Source: Flavobacterium suaedae (lineage in GTDB: Bacteria; Bacteroidota; Bacteroidia; Flavobacteriales; Flavobacteriaceae). Taken from it: a stretch of DNA of 64,000 bases. Positions 34,808-42,145 of this stretch are shown here, one piece after another. The position numbers and the translations under genes were made by a program. The stretch spans positions 522,703-586,702 of the forward strand of contig NZ_BMJE01000002.1 of assembly GCF_014642915.1 (NCBI RefSeq). Reading direction: 5' to 3'. Numbering within the stretch: the first letter of the stretch is position 1; each line of letters opens with the position of its first letter. Under the pieces are notes generated by a model. It ran no database searches. It saw only the letters and a list, made by a program, of their open reading frames with translations, and was not told where the DNA came from.

Positions 34808-35260
34808 TATGCGGCAGTTTAAAAACAGAGATGGTAAAGCTATTGAAAATTCTTTTATACCGATACAAACAGTACTGATAATTTATAGGCATCAATTAAA
34901 AGAATTTCTAAAAGCTGTAGGAGATACGTTGGTTTTATTCTTAAATAACTTATTAAATGACTGAACGTGTTCAATCCCCAAATCAAAGGCTATTTCACTC
35001 ACTGTTAAGTTTATGGCAGAAAGTTTTTACTTTGCTTTTTAAAGGAGTATTTAAGTTCTCAAATATCTACTAATATACTTTTTTACTACAGTCATAACAT
35101 GTGGCTTTATATAATAAGTGAATGGAAAGGCGAACTACCTACAGTTATTCCATCTCATGCGGTGTTAAATAGAGTTGATCTGTTTGAAAAATTTTTAGAA
35201 AAATTCAGTTAGCTTTGTAGAACAATACCGTTGTAAAACAATATATTAGTAAATAGACCA
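34808..35260. other. Decayed interval between two AraC regulators
   Basis: No intact gene in 453 bp. It contains an AraC C-terminal relic (34908-35030, minus) and a 37-codon plus-strand frame (35099-35212, MWLYIISEWKGELPTVIPS) that looks like a protein tail but is unassigned. The promoter of the following AraC gene probably lies at its right end, where TTAGCTTTG (35208-35216) resembles a -7 box. Confidence 0.5.
34908..35030 (-). pseudogene. Relic of an AraC-family regulator, C-terminal helix-turn-helix only
   Basis: The minus-strand frame ending at TAG 34910-34908 reads 'KLSAINLTVSEIAFDLGIE' then 'HVQSFNKLFKNKTNVSPTAF'. This is the second HTH and signature of AraC/XylS proteins. In-frame stops (TAA) interrupt it just upstream, where the first HTH should be, and no N-terminal sensing domain is present. 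Confidence 0.8.
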
Positions 35261-36130
35261 TTGAAAACAATTCATTTTAATAAAACAGAATGTGGGGTTG
35301 ATTTTTTAATCAACGTACTTCATGATGCCGGTATAGCAGCGACTTATATGCTTCCGGAAATTCATAATTCGGATTATTTTGAGATCATTGTTTTCAAAAG
35401 AGGAAATGGTTATATATTTATAGACAATCGAAAAATACCTATTATCGATAATAGTATTGTATTTATTTCACCTTTTCAACTTAAAAAGTGGGAGGTTGAC
35501 TTGGATAAACTGGATTTTACCATCTTAATTTTTAAGGAGGAATTCTTAAACGAGTTTTTTGCCGATAAGCTTTTTACCTATAAGTTGCTCTACTTTTACC
35601 AATACGATCACCCTGCTACTTTAAACTCAGATCAGGATAAAATACAAGGTATTTGCAATATTTTGCAAGAAATTAAATCAGAACTTATAGCTCCCAATCT
35701 TGATAGTGCACATATCATACGTTCCTTAATATATTATATTTTACACCGTCTTAACCGGGATTATGCTGTTGAGAACGATTTGCCTTTTCAAATGGATAGT
35801 GCCAATCATGCTTATGCATTTAAAAAATTACTGGAGGAATACATTAAAGAAAAACAGCGTGTGGAGGACTATAGCGAGCTTCTAGGAATTAGTCGTATCT
35901 CTTTGAACAAAGCGGTGAAAAAGCAATTCCATCAAACCGCTACACAGCTTTTAAAAAACAGGTTACTAACCGAAATTAAAAACCAGCTCTTGTATTCAGG
36001 TCAATCTATTAGTGAGATTGCTTATGGTTTAGGGTATTCAGAGCCCAACCATTTGATGCGTTTTTTTAAAACACAAACTGGTATAACGGCTTCAGAATTT
36101 CAATCGGGTTATCAAAATGGTAGTTCATAA
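35261..36130 (+). CDS. AraC-family transcriptional regulator
   Basis: 289 aa, predicted start TTG 35261. An N-terminal cupin-like sensor ('YFEIIVFKRGNGYIFIDN') precedes a C-terminal double HTH with 'VEDYSELLGISRISLNKAVK' and 'SISEIAYGLGYSEPNHLMRFF', ending 'KTQTGITASEFQ'. It precedes the metallo-hydrolase, SnoaL-like and cysteine hydrolase genes on the same strand and is their natural candidate regulator, although those genes have their own promoter. Confidence 0.92.
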   Translation: MKTIHFNKTECGVDFLINVLHDAGIAATYMLPEIHNSDYFEIIVFKRGNGYIFIDNRKIPIIDNSIVFISPFQLKKWEVDLDKLDFTILIFKEEFLNEFFADKLFTYKLLYFYQYDHPATLNSDQDKIQGICNILQEIKSELIAPNLDSAHIIRSLIYYILHRLNRDYAVENDLPFQMDSANHAYAFKKLLEEYIKEKQRVEDYSELLGISRISLNKAVKKQFHQTATQLLKNRLLTEIKNQLLYSGQSISEIAYGLGYSEPNHLMRFFKTQTGITASEFQSGYQNGSS

Positions 36131-36166
36131 CCATAAATAGGTAGCCATCAAAATCTATTACCTGCC

Positions 36167-36174
36167 TAATTTTG
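36167..36174 (+). promoter_or_regulatory. -7 element TAATTTTG of the metallo-hydrolase operon
   Basis: Exact TAnnTTTG, 25 bp before ATG 36200. Confidence 0.65.
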
Positions 36175-36199
36175 TACCATCATCAAAACACAGAGAATC

Positions 36200-36967
36200 A
36201 TGAAGGTACAATTAATTAGGAATGCTACTATGATTGTGGAATACGCAGGAAAAAGAATGCTGGTAGACCCTATGTTTGCCCAAAAAGGTGCTTTGGCTCG
36301 TGGTCCTATGCCGGCAAAAGACTGGAATTGGAGAAGGAACCCCAATAACGATTTACCAATTTCTATTGAAGAAATTATTAAGGATATTGAGTTTGTGTTT
36401 TTAACGCACCTGCACTTTGACCACTGGGATAAGTTTGCAGCAGATGCATTACCAAAAGATATAAAAGTTTTTGTTCAGGATGAAAATGATAAAAAAGTCA
36501 TTGCAAAAGCAGGGTTTACCAATCTGGAAATTTTAGGCGAAAATTCAACTTTTGGTGACATTAAGTTAAGCCGAACTAAAGCGCAACACGGTAAAGGATT
36601 CATTCTTAAACTGGCAGGGCAGGTGACCGGAATGGTTTTAGAACACCCGTCAGAAAAAACACTTTACATTGCCGCTGATACCGTGTGGTATGAGGAAGTT
36701 GGAAAAACAATCAAAAAGTTCAATCCGGAAGCCATTATCGTCAATGGAGGTGACAATCGTTTCATCATTGGTGATCAATTAATCATGAGTAAAGAAGACA
36801 TTTACCGTACGCACCTGGCAGCTCCGAATTCCGATATTGTGGTCGTTCATATGGAAGGGGTGTACCACAATACACTTACAAGAAAAGAATTAAGAAAGTT
36901 TGTGGATGAAAAAGATATTGCAGCAAAAATATTAATTCCCGAAGATGGAGAAACCATAAATTTCTAA
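36200..36967 (+). CDS. Metallo-beta-lactamase-fold hydrolase (UlaG-like)
   Basis: 255 aa. The metal motif HxHxDH is 'THLHFDHWDK' (His70, His72, Asp74, His75), with further ligands in 'AQHGKG' and 'AADTVWYEE'. Opens 'MKVQLIRNATMIVEYAGKRMLVDPMF', as in the UlaG/YtnP-like branch of cytosolic hydrolases. The substrate is unknown. Its stop overlaps the next start by one base (TAATG), so the SnoaL-like protein is translationally coupled and may act with it. Confidence 0.92.
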   Translation: MKVQLIRNATMIVEYAGKRMLVDPMFAQKGALARGPMPAKDWNWRRNPNNDLPISIEEIIKDIEFVFLTHLHFDHWDKFAADALPKDIKVFVQDENDKKVIAKAGFTNLEILGENSTFGDIKLSRTKAQHGKGFILKLAGQVTGMVLEHPSEKTLYIAADTVWYEEVGKTIKKFNPEAIIVNGGDNRFIIGDQLIMSKEDIYRTHLAAPNSDIVVVHMEGVYHNTLTRKELRKFVDEKDIAAKILIPEDGETINF

Positions 36968-37380
36968 TGAAGAATACGCTAGAACAAAACAAACAACTGG
37001 TACATGAATTTTACGCTGCCGTAAACAAAGAAGATTATAAAGCAGCAAGTGCGTATTTACATAAAAATTTTATATTTTATGTACAGGTAGACCAACCTAT
37101 CCGGGGAGCAGATGGTTTTGTAGCTTCCGAAAAGAAGAATTTTGATGCTTTTGGTGAATTTGATTTTCAGATTATAGATCTTATTGCGGAGGGTAACAAA
37201 GTAGCGGTCTATATGACTCACGAAGGGAAGCACTCTAACAAGCCACTAATGGGGCTGGAACCCAAAGGGAACAATATACGATTTTCACTAATGATGTGGC
37301 TTACTATTGAAGGCGGAAAGATTATTGAAAAACGTGCACATTTTGATAGGATGGATATTGAAGAGCAAGCAATACGATAA
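36967..37380 (+). CDS. SnoaL-like / NTF2-like polyketide cyclase-fold protein
   Basis: 137 aa single-domain cone-shaped fold. 'NKQLVHEFYAAVNKEDYKAA' is the first helix pair. 'AEGNKVAVYMTHEGKHSN' and 'FSLMMWLTIEGGKIIEKRAHFDRM' are typical of SnoaL-like proteins. Members include isomerases, cyclases and ligand-binding proteins; no specific activity can be assigned. Coupled to the metallo-hydrolase gene. Confidence 0.88.
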   Translation: MKNTLEQNKQLVHEFYAAVNKEDYKAASAYLHKNFIFYVQVDQPIRGADGFVASEKKNFDAFGEFDFQIIDLIAEGNKVAVYMTHEGKHSNKPLMGLEPKGNNIRFSLMMWLTIEGGKIIEKRAHFDRMDIEEQAIR

Positions 37381-37432
37381 TTTTATTCCAGATGATTAAA
37401 AGTCAATTGATAAAAAATTAAAAGAGAAAATT

Positions 37433-37984
37433 ATGAGTAAACAAGCATTAATTCTCATAGATATTCAAAATGAATATTTTGAAAACGGCGGACTCGAATT
37501 GGTAAATCCAGTAGCAGCTAGTCTAAATGCAAAAAAAATACTGGATCGTTTTAGAGCTGAAAATTTACCAATTGCTCACATTCAGCATCGATCTGCAGAT
37601 CCAGATCAAATGCCCATTTTTGTTGAAGGAACCAAAGGAGCTGAAACGCACGAGAATGTAAAACCGTTAGCAGGAGAAAAAGTATTCCAGAAGTATTATC
37701 CTAATAGTTTCAGGGAAACAGGACTGCTGGACTATCTAAAAGAAAATGAGATAACAGAACTGATTATAACAGGGATGATGACCCATATGTGTGTAGATGC
37801 TACTACAAGAGCCGCGTTTGATTTCGGCTTTAAATGTACGGTTATAGGCGATGCTTGTGCATCCAGAGATTTGGAAATTAACGGTAAAACCGTAAAAGCA
37901 GATGATGTGCACCATGCAATATTAGCGGCACTGGACTTTATCCCTGCAGATGTAACCAATACTCAGGATTATTTAGCCTCATAA
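37433..37984 (+). CDS. Cysteine hydrolase, isochorismatase family
   Basis: 183 aa. The catalytic triad of the family is visible: Asp10 in 'ALILIDIQNEYF', Lys87 in 'KVFQKYYPNSF' and Cys120 in 'GMMTHMCVDATTR'. The fold includes nicotinamidases, N-carbamoylsarcosine amidases and isochorismatases. The sequence does not decide among these; a general amidohydrolase role is safest. Third gene of the probable operon starting at 36200, 52 bp after its neighbour. Confidence 0.93.
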   Translation: MSKQALILIDIQNEYFENGGLELVNPVAASLNAKKILDRFRAENLPIAHIQHRSADPDQMPIFVEGTKGAETHENVKPLAGEKVFQKYYPNSFRETGLLDYLKENEITELIITGMMTHMCVDATTRAAFDFGFKCTVIGDACASRDLEINGKTVKADDVHHAILAALDFIPADVTNTQDYLAS

Positions 37985-38044
37985 TTACTGACACTATAGT
38001 AAACAGGGATGGTTAAACCCATCCCCTGTTTTATAACCGTTTTT

Positions 38045-38941
38045 CTAGTTTTGAAAATATTCTTTATTTTCTTTAACCCATTCTTCAACAGAAGTCATTT
38101 TAACCGGTAGTTGTTGTAATACTTGATCCATATTATTATTAAATTTTGGAGGGTATGTCGTAGCATTTTGAAGGCTCTCATAGTAAGAAGCCACTGCTGC
38201 TGCACCTTCTTCACCTATAAAAGGAGCTAAAATTGCCTGAAATTCTTTTGGGGGTTGCTCATAATACACTATTTCTTCTCCAAAACCTTTAGAAAAAGCT
38301 ATAGCTAATTCATTACCTTTTAAGTTTTCAAGACCGCTTACCTGAAAAGTATCTGCTTTTAGATTCTCATTGTAAATAGCTTCAACTACAAGTGCACTAA
38401 CATCTTTTGAGGCAATCCAGCCAACAGGCATTGCTTCAGGAGTTGGGTAAGCTAATTTCTTCTCATTTTTAATAAAAGGAGCACAAAATGCCCCCATCAT
38501 ATTTTCCATGTAGATAGTAGGCTCTATAATTACGTATTCCAATCCGCTATTTATCAAATAATCTTTCACGTCCAGTTTAATATCATCGGTAGGCACGCCT
38601 ATTTTTTGCTCGGGAAGCCATCCGCTGGTATTCCAAACTAATTTCTTTATGCCGTTTGTTTTGGCAGCATCAATTACATTTTTTGCGAATTGTAATCCAT
38701 CAAAAGGATTAGGTAAAGAAACAGGAATCATAAACGCAATAGCATCAATACCTTTAGTAATTTCAATCATTTGAGAAGTATTACTCATATCACCTAACAC
38801 AGGCTGAGCACCCGACTCCCTTAATTTATCAAAACTTTTTTCGGAACTAGTTGTAGCAATTACTGTAGCTCCTTTTTTCTTTGCTTCTCCTATTACGTTG
38901 AATTGTTGTGAGCCTGTAGCTCCAAATACTAGAATTTTCAT
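38045..38941 (-). CDS. NmrA-family NAD(P)-binding protein
   Basis: 298 aa from ATG 38941 (MKILVFGATGSQQFNV); the longer frame from 38965 runs into the promoter. Rossmann motif GATGSQ. 'AFMIPVSLPNPFDGLQFAKNVIDAAK' and 'LVWNTSGWLPEQ' match NmrA-like/YwnB-type proteins. Such proteins sense the redox state of NADP or reduce quinones. Divergently transcribed from an HxlR regulator gene, with palindromic sites between, the classical layout for regulation by thiol-reactive electrophiles. Confidence 0.88.
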   Translation of the reverse strand: MKILVFGATGSQQFNVIGEAKKKGATVIATTSSEKSFDKLRESGAQPVLGDMSNTSQMIEITKGIDAIAFMIPVSLPNPFDGLQFAKNVIDAAKTNGIKKLVWNTSGWLPEQKIGVPTDDIKLDVKDYLINSGLEYVIIEPTIYMENMMGAFCAPFIKNEKKLAYPTPEAMPVGWIASKDVSALVVEAIYNENLKADTFQVSGLENLKGNELAIAFSKGFGEEIVYYEQPPKEFQAILAPFIGEEGAAAVASYYESLQNATTYPPKFNNNMDQVLQQLPVKMTSVEEWVKENKEYFQN

Positions 38942-38962
38942 ATTTTTTATTTTAAACTTGTT

Positions 38963-39031
38963 CAAAATTACTTTATAACTTACTTTTGTACAAGTACTTA
39001 CCTTTTAGTTGGGTGCTAACTTATTAGTTAG
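38963..39031. promoter_or_regulatory. HxlR operators and NmrA promoter in the divergent spacer
   Basis: The minus-strand -7 box TAATTTTG is at 38970-38963. Just upstream of it lies an inverted repeat TACTT-TTGTAC-AAGTA (38981-38996), resembling the TACT...AGTA operators of the YodB/HxlR family. A second inverted repeat CTAACT-TATT-AGTTAG (39016-39031) lies 15 bp before the HxlR start codon. The first would block the NmrA promoter, the second the HxlR gene. Confidence 0.65.
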
Positions 39032-39046
39032 AAATACTGAAAATCA

Positions 39047-39385
39047 ATGACAAATAAATTGAAAAAAAATCTGCCGTGTGATGATAATTGCCCGGTTAAA
39101 GCATCTTTAGACCTGTTAAGTGGCAAATGGACGCTAATGATCCTGTTTCAAATTAACAACAATGTGATGCGATATGGGGAACTTAAAAGAGCTGTTACAG
39201 GCATTAGTGAAAAAATGCTGATACAAGAACTGAACAAACTGGTTGAAAATAAACTGGTCAGTAAAAAGGCATATCCCGAAATCCCGCCTCGGGTAGAGTA
39301 TCGTTTAACGGAATTGGGAATGAAAACACTACCTATTGTAGATAAGCTAGCAGAATTTGGACAGGAGAACTTAGTTCATAACTAA
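39047..39385 (+). CDS. HxlR-family transcriptional regulator
   Basis: 112 aa winged-helix protein. 'NCPVKASLDLLSGKWTLMIL' carries the conserved N-terminal Cys (Cys15) used for thiol-based sensing in YodB, HypR and relatives, with an additional Cys11. 'MRYGELKRAVTGISEKMLIQEL' is the recognition helix region and 'PRVEYRLTELGMKTLPIVDKLAEFG' the wing and dimer helix. Predicted repressor of the divergent NmrA-like gene and of itself. Confidence 0.93.
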   Translation: MTNKLKKNLPCDDNCPVKASLDLLSGKWTLMILFQINNNVMRYGELKRAVTGISEKMLIQELNKLVENKLVSKKAYPEIPPRVEYRLTELGMKTLPIVDKLAEFGQENLVHN

Positions 39386-39600
39386 TTTTATTAAATGACT
39401 ATTTTATTTAAAAGCTTTTACTTCCTACCTTTTTAAGGTTAATGATGTTTTACAATCTTAAGATAAAACAGTTTATTAGGATTCGAATTCAGTTAGTCTA
39501 TCTCTTTTAAAAGTTCGAACTATCTCGAAAAAATAATAATAAATAGTAGCTTTTGAAATAAATATAAAAGAAATTACCATTGAAAAAGATGATTTCAAAC

Positions 39601-39634
39601 AAAAAAAAGGATACCGAAACAGTATCCCTTTTTG
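39601..39634 (-). terminator. Terminator of tRNA-Leu
   Basis: On the minus strand AAAGGGATAC-TGTTTCG-GTATCCTTTT followed by TTTT, directly after the tRNA 3' end. Confidence 0.75.
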
Positions 39635-39716
39635 TGACCATAGCCGGATTCGAACCGGCACACCTTACGGCACCACCCCCTCAAGATGGCGTGTCTACCA
39701 ATTCCACCACATGGCC
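39635..39716 (-). tRNA. tRNA-Leu (GAG)
   Basis: 82 nt class II tRNA with a long variable arm (GGTGCCGTAAGGTGT region). The anticodon arm is CCATC-TTGAGGG-GGTGG, anticodon GAG. T-arm GCCGG-TTCGAAT-CCGGC. The acceptor GGCCATG/TATGGTC uses two G-U pairs. No CCA is encoded. Confidence 0.95.
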
Positions 39717-39729
39717 TTACTGTAAATAA

Positions 39730-39766
39730 AAAAAGTTAAGCTATAATACATACAGCTTAACTTTTA
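39730..39766 (-). terminator. Terminator between tRNA-Lys and tRNA-Leu
   Basis: Minus-strand stem AAAAGTTAAGCT/AGCTTAACTTTT followed by TTTATTT. Implies that tRNA-Leu is transcribed by read-through or its own promoter. Confidence 0.7.
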
Positions 39767-39767
39767 G

Positions 39768-39840
39768 TGACCCGACTGGGGCTCGAACCCAGGACCCCAA
39801 CATTAAAAGTGTTGTGCTCTACCAACTGAGCTATCGAGTC
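39768..39840 (-). tRNA. tRNA-Lys (TTT)
   Basis: 73 nt. Acceptor GACTCGA/TCGGGTC, D-arm with TAGCTCAGTTGGTAGAGC, anticodon arm CAACA-CTTTTAA-TGTTG (TTT), T-arm CTGGG-TTCGAGC-CCCAG. No encoded CCA. Confidence 0.97.
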
Positions 39841-39873
39841 AGGTGCATTCAGGAAATATAAGGTCGTTACTAG

Positions 39874-39946
39874 TGACCCGACTGGGGCTCGAACCCAGGA
39901 CCCCAACATTAAAAGTGTTGTGCTCTACCAACTGAGCTATCGAGTC
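39874..39946 (-). tRNA. tRNA-Lys (TTT), identical second copy
   Basis: Identical in all 73 positions to the copy at 39768-39840. It is the promoter-proximal gene of the minus-strand tRNA cluster. Confidence 0.97.
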
Positions 39947-39971
39947 ATATATCATTCCCTGAATGCGGGTG

Positions 39972-40002
39972 CAAATATAAGAATGTATTATTAATTATTC
40001 AA
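39972..40002 (-). promoter_or_regulatory. Stable-RNA promoter of the tRNA-Lys/Leu cluster
   Basis: Minus strand TTG (40002-40000), 20 nt, TATATTTG (39979-39972), followed by CACCCGC. The same downstream G/C-rich block occurs at the tRNA-Glu promoter and at 63953. Confidence 0.8.
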
Positions 40003-40077
40003 AACCATTTTATTATAAATTTGTATTTTTTTTCAGATATTTATTTAACAGTCTAAAACATAGAGATTTATTATAAT

Positions 40078-40590
40078 ATGAAGATAGTTTTATGTGGATA
40101 TATGGGGTCAGGTAAGTCAATAATTGCTAAATTATTATCTAAAGCACTTACTATTAATAGTATAGATTTAGATGAATATATAGAAAAACAGCAAGGAAAA
40201 ACCATAAGCCATATATTTGAGGAGTCAGGAGAAGTAAAATTCAGGAAGTTAGAGCATGAGGCTCTAAAGGAAATTATGAATGGCTCTGATGATTTTTTAC
40301 TGGCTATGGGTGGCGGTACGCCTTGTTATGCAGGTAATGACAAGTTTTTAAAGCAAAACGATGTTATTTCTATATACCTAAAAACCGGAATTAAAGAAAT
40401 TGTTAAGAGATTGACTACTGAGATAGACAAAAGACCGCTTTTAAAGAATTTAGACGAAGAAGAACGTGAAGAATTTGTAGCCAAACATATATTCGACCGC
40501 AGTTATTACTATATGCAATCTAAACATGTAGTAACTACAGATGGAAAAACACCTGAAGCTATAGTTAACGAAATAATGAGTTTGCTTTAA
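40078..40590 (+). CDS. aroK: Shikimate kinase
   Basis: Phosphorylates shikimate in aromatic amino acid synthesis. 170 aa. P-loop 'GYMGSGKS' (7-14), substrate Asp in 'NSIDLDEYIEKQQGK', 'EVKFRKLEHEAL' (Arg contact), 'MGGGTPCY' and lid residues 'KRPLLKN'. The start ATG at 40078 follows the tRNA-Lys promoter region. Its last 4 bp overlap the end of the convergent phosphoribosyltransferase gene. Confidence 0.96.
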   Translation: MKIVLCGYMGSGKSIIAKLLSKALTINSIDLDEYIEKQQGKTISHIFEESGEVKFRKLEHEALKEIMNGSDDFLLAMGGGTPCYAGNDKFLKQNDVISIYLKTGIKEIVKRLTTEIDKRPLLKNLDEEEREEFVAKHIFDRSYYYMQSKHVVTTDGKTPEAIVNEIMSLL

Positions 40591-41081
40591 ATTAAGTAAG
40601 CATGCGTTTCTTCATCACTAAAAACTACTTTTATGTGTTCTTTTAGTGAGGTAGAGAGTGAAAGCCCTTTAAAATCAGCTTTAACAGGGTACTGTTTGTG
40701 ATTTCGGTCTACAAGTACTGCTGTTTTAAACTTTTTAAGCGGCACTTCAAGAAAATGCTTTACACCATATATAAGCGTAGTACCTGAGTTTAATACATCA
40801 TCTGCCAGTATAAGTGCTTTATTGGTATATTCGCTGGCAGGTAATGATGTTTCAACTTTACTTAGTGGGTTTTCTTTGTTTAGCTTAACCTCACATAAAG
40901 TAACTTTAAGGTCAGATATATTTTGTAATTCCGAAGCCAGTTTTTGGGCAAAAATGTAACCGTTATTAGCTATTCCTGCAATTACTATTTCATTTTCATC
41001 AACAAATGTTTCGTAAATCTGGTAAGCAATACGTTTTGTTTTATGTTCTATTTCCTGTTGTGTAAGGATTACTTGCTTCAT
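40587..41081 (-). CDS. Phosphoribosyltransferase-domain protein (type I, PyrR-like)
   Basis: 164 aa. The PRPP-binding loop is 'ALILADDVLNSGTTLIYG' (residues about 92-109), the type I signature, preceded by the flexible-loop region and 'EIVIAGIANNGYIFAQKL'. Similar to PyrR and hypoxanthine/xanthine PRTases. The base specificity is not evident, and many Flavobacterium homologues are annotated only as PRTase. Forms a minus-strand run with the methyltransferase and S4-domain genes. Confidence 0.88.
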   Translation of the reverse strand: MKQVILTQQEIEHKTKRIAYQIYETFVDENEIVIAGIANNGYIFAQKLASELQNISDLKVTLCEVKLNKENPLSKVETSLPASEYTNKALILADDVLNSGTTLIYGVKHFLEVPLKKFKTAVLVDRNHKQYPVKADFKGLSLSTSLKEHIKVVFSDEETHAYLI

Positions 41082-41090
41082 TGTGTAGTT

Positions 41091-41675
41091 TTATTTTTTC
41101 TCAAATATAACAAACAGTTCTTTACCCTGCCTGCGTTCAATAGAATTATGAGCTGTTTCCATTTTTTTGATTGTAAACAACTCCCCAAAGGTTTTAGTGT
41201 ATTCCTCTGCACTCCCTCCAAAGGGTGGTCCGTCTTCCGTTAATGGAAACTGAAACATCAGTCCGGCTATTTTACCTCCCGGTTTTAAAAGGCTGTGCAT
41301 TTTTTCTACATACTTGTTTCGCAAGTCAGGTGACAGTGCACAGAAGAAAGTCTGCTCAATAATAAGGTCATATGCTCCTGAATGTTCAAAGAAGTCGTCG
41401 AGAAGTAAATGCTCCTCACTAAGCTCCGGTAAACGCTTCTTTATATTTTCCAGTGGAGAAGGAGCAATATCCAGTACGTAGCTGTTAGTAAAGCCCTGTT
41501 CTATTAAATATTCAAATTCATGACCGTTTCCTGCGCCGGGCACTAATATTTTTAATGATTTATCAGTAAGCTGGTCTATATAATCTTTTATAGGCGGAGT
41601 TACCTCGCCTATATCCCAAGGGGCAGAATCTGTCTGGTAACGGTCCTCCCAATAGTCTTTATTAAACTTATTCAT
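41091..41675 (-). CDS. Class I SAM-dependent methyltransferase, TPMT (thiopurine S-methyltransferase) family
   Basis: 194 aa. 'YWEDRYQTDSAPWDIGEVTP' is the family N-terminus, 'LVPGAGNGHEFEYLIEQG' the SAM-binding Gly-rich loop, and 'IIEQTFFCALSPDLRNKYVE' the TPMT post-motif. Members methylate thiols, halides or selenium compounds; the physiological substrate is unknown. Its start overlaps the end of the S4-domain gene by 8 bp, indicating coupling. Confidence 0.9.
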   Translation of the reverse strand: MNKFNKDYWEDRYQTDSAPWDIGEVTPPIKDYIDQLTDKSLKILVPGAGNGHEFEYLIEQGFTNSYVLDIAPSPLENIKKRLPELSEEHLLLDDFFEHSGAYDLIIEQTFFCALSPDLRNKYVEKMHSLLKPGGKIAGLMFQFPLTEDGPPFGGSAEEYTKTFGELFTIKKMETAHNSIERRQGKELFVIFEKK

Positions 41676-42066
41676 TCTCTAAGTCAGTTATATCATCCAA
41701 ATAATTATCAGAATAATCATCAATATCCCTGCGGTCTTTTTTAGTAGGACGTCCTGTTCCTTTAGCTCTGTAGTGCTTTTGCGACATTTTTAATAACTCT
41801 AAATGGTCAAAGGCATCGGCAGGAGTAGTGTCTTTGCGATAAACATCCACAAGTTTTGCACCCACACGATTGCCGGGAATATCCAGTACGGTAAGTTGAT
41901 AATTAACCTGATTTTTTCTAACTGTTAGTTTATCAGTAGGGTAAACCTCACGAGAAGGCTTTACCTGCTGTCCGTTTACAGAAATATGTCCTTTTTTGCA
42001 CGCTTCTGTAGCTATATTTCGTGTTTTATAGTAGCGCGTGCACCATAAATATTTGTCAATCCTCAT
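41668..42066 (-). CDS. hslR: RNA-binding S4-domain protein, Hsp15 (HslR) type
   Basis: 132 aa. The S4 domain covers the N-terminal half: 'MRIDKYLWCTRYYKTRNIA' then 'ACKKGHISVNGQQVKPSREV'. A short C-terminal basic tail contains 'GRPTKKDRRDIDDYSD', as in Hsp15. E. coli Hsp15 binds stalled 50S subunits carrying nascent chains. Transcribed from the TATTTTTG element at 42107-42100. Confidence 0.9.
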   Translation of the reverse strand: MRIDKYLWCTRYYKTRNIATEACKKGHISVNGQQVKPSREVYPTDKLTVRKNQVNYQLTVLDIPGNRVGAKLVDVYRKDTTPADAFDHLELLKMSQKHYRAKGTGRPTKKDRRDIDDYSDNYLDDITDLENE

Positions 42067-42099
42067 ACTATTTCCTAAAATTCCATGTTATAGCTTGTA

Positions 42100-42107
42100 C
42101 AAAAATA
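42100..42107 (-). promoter_or_regulatory. -7 element TATTTTTG of the hslR gene run
   Basis: Exact TAnnTTTG on the minus strand, 33 bp before the hslR ATG. Confidence 0.6.
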
Positions 42108-42145
42108 ACGGAAAATTGTATCTTGCGCCATTAAAAAAATTGATA

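Noticed and set aside
35099..35212. 37-codon plus-strand frame MWLYIISEWKGELPTV...
   Set aside because: Too short, no promoter or partner and unassignable; kept only as a possible tail in a decayed interval.
27709..39634. Classical integrative element with attachment sites
   Set aside because: No integrase, transposase or duplicated tRNA end was found; only composition and content suggest transfer.
39476..39661. Minus-strand frame with a TetR-like phrase 'SKATIYYYF'
   Set aside because: It overlaps the 3' end of tRNA-Leu and its terminator and has no further TetR features; a chance A/T-rich match.
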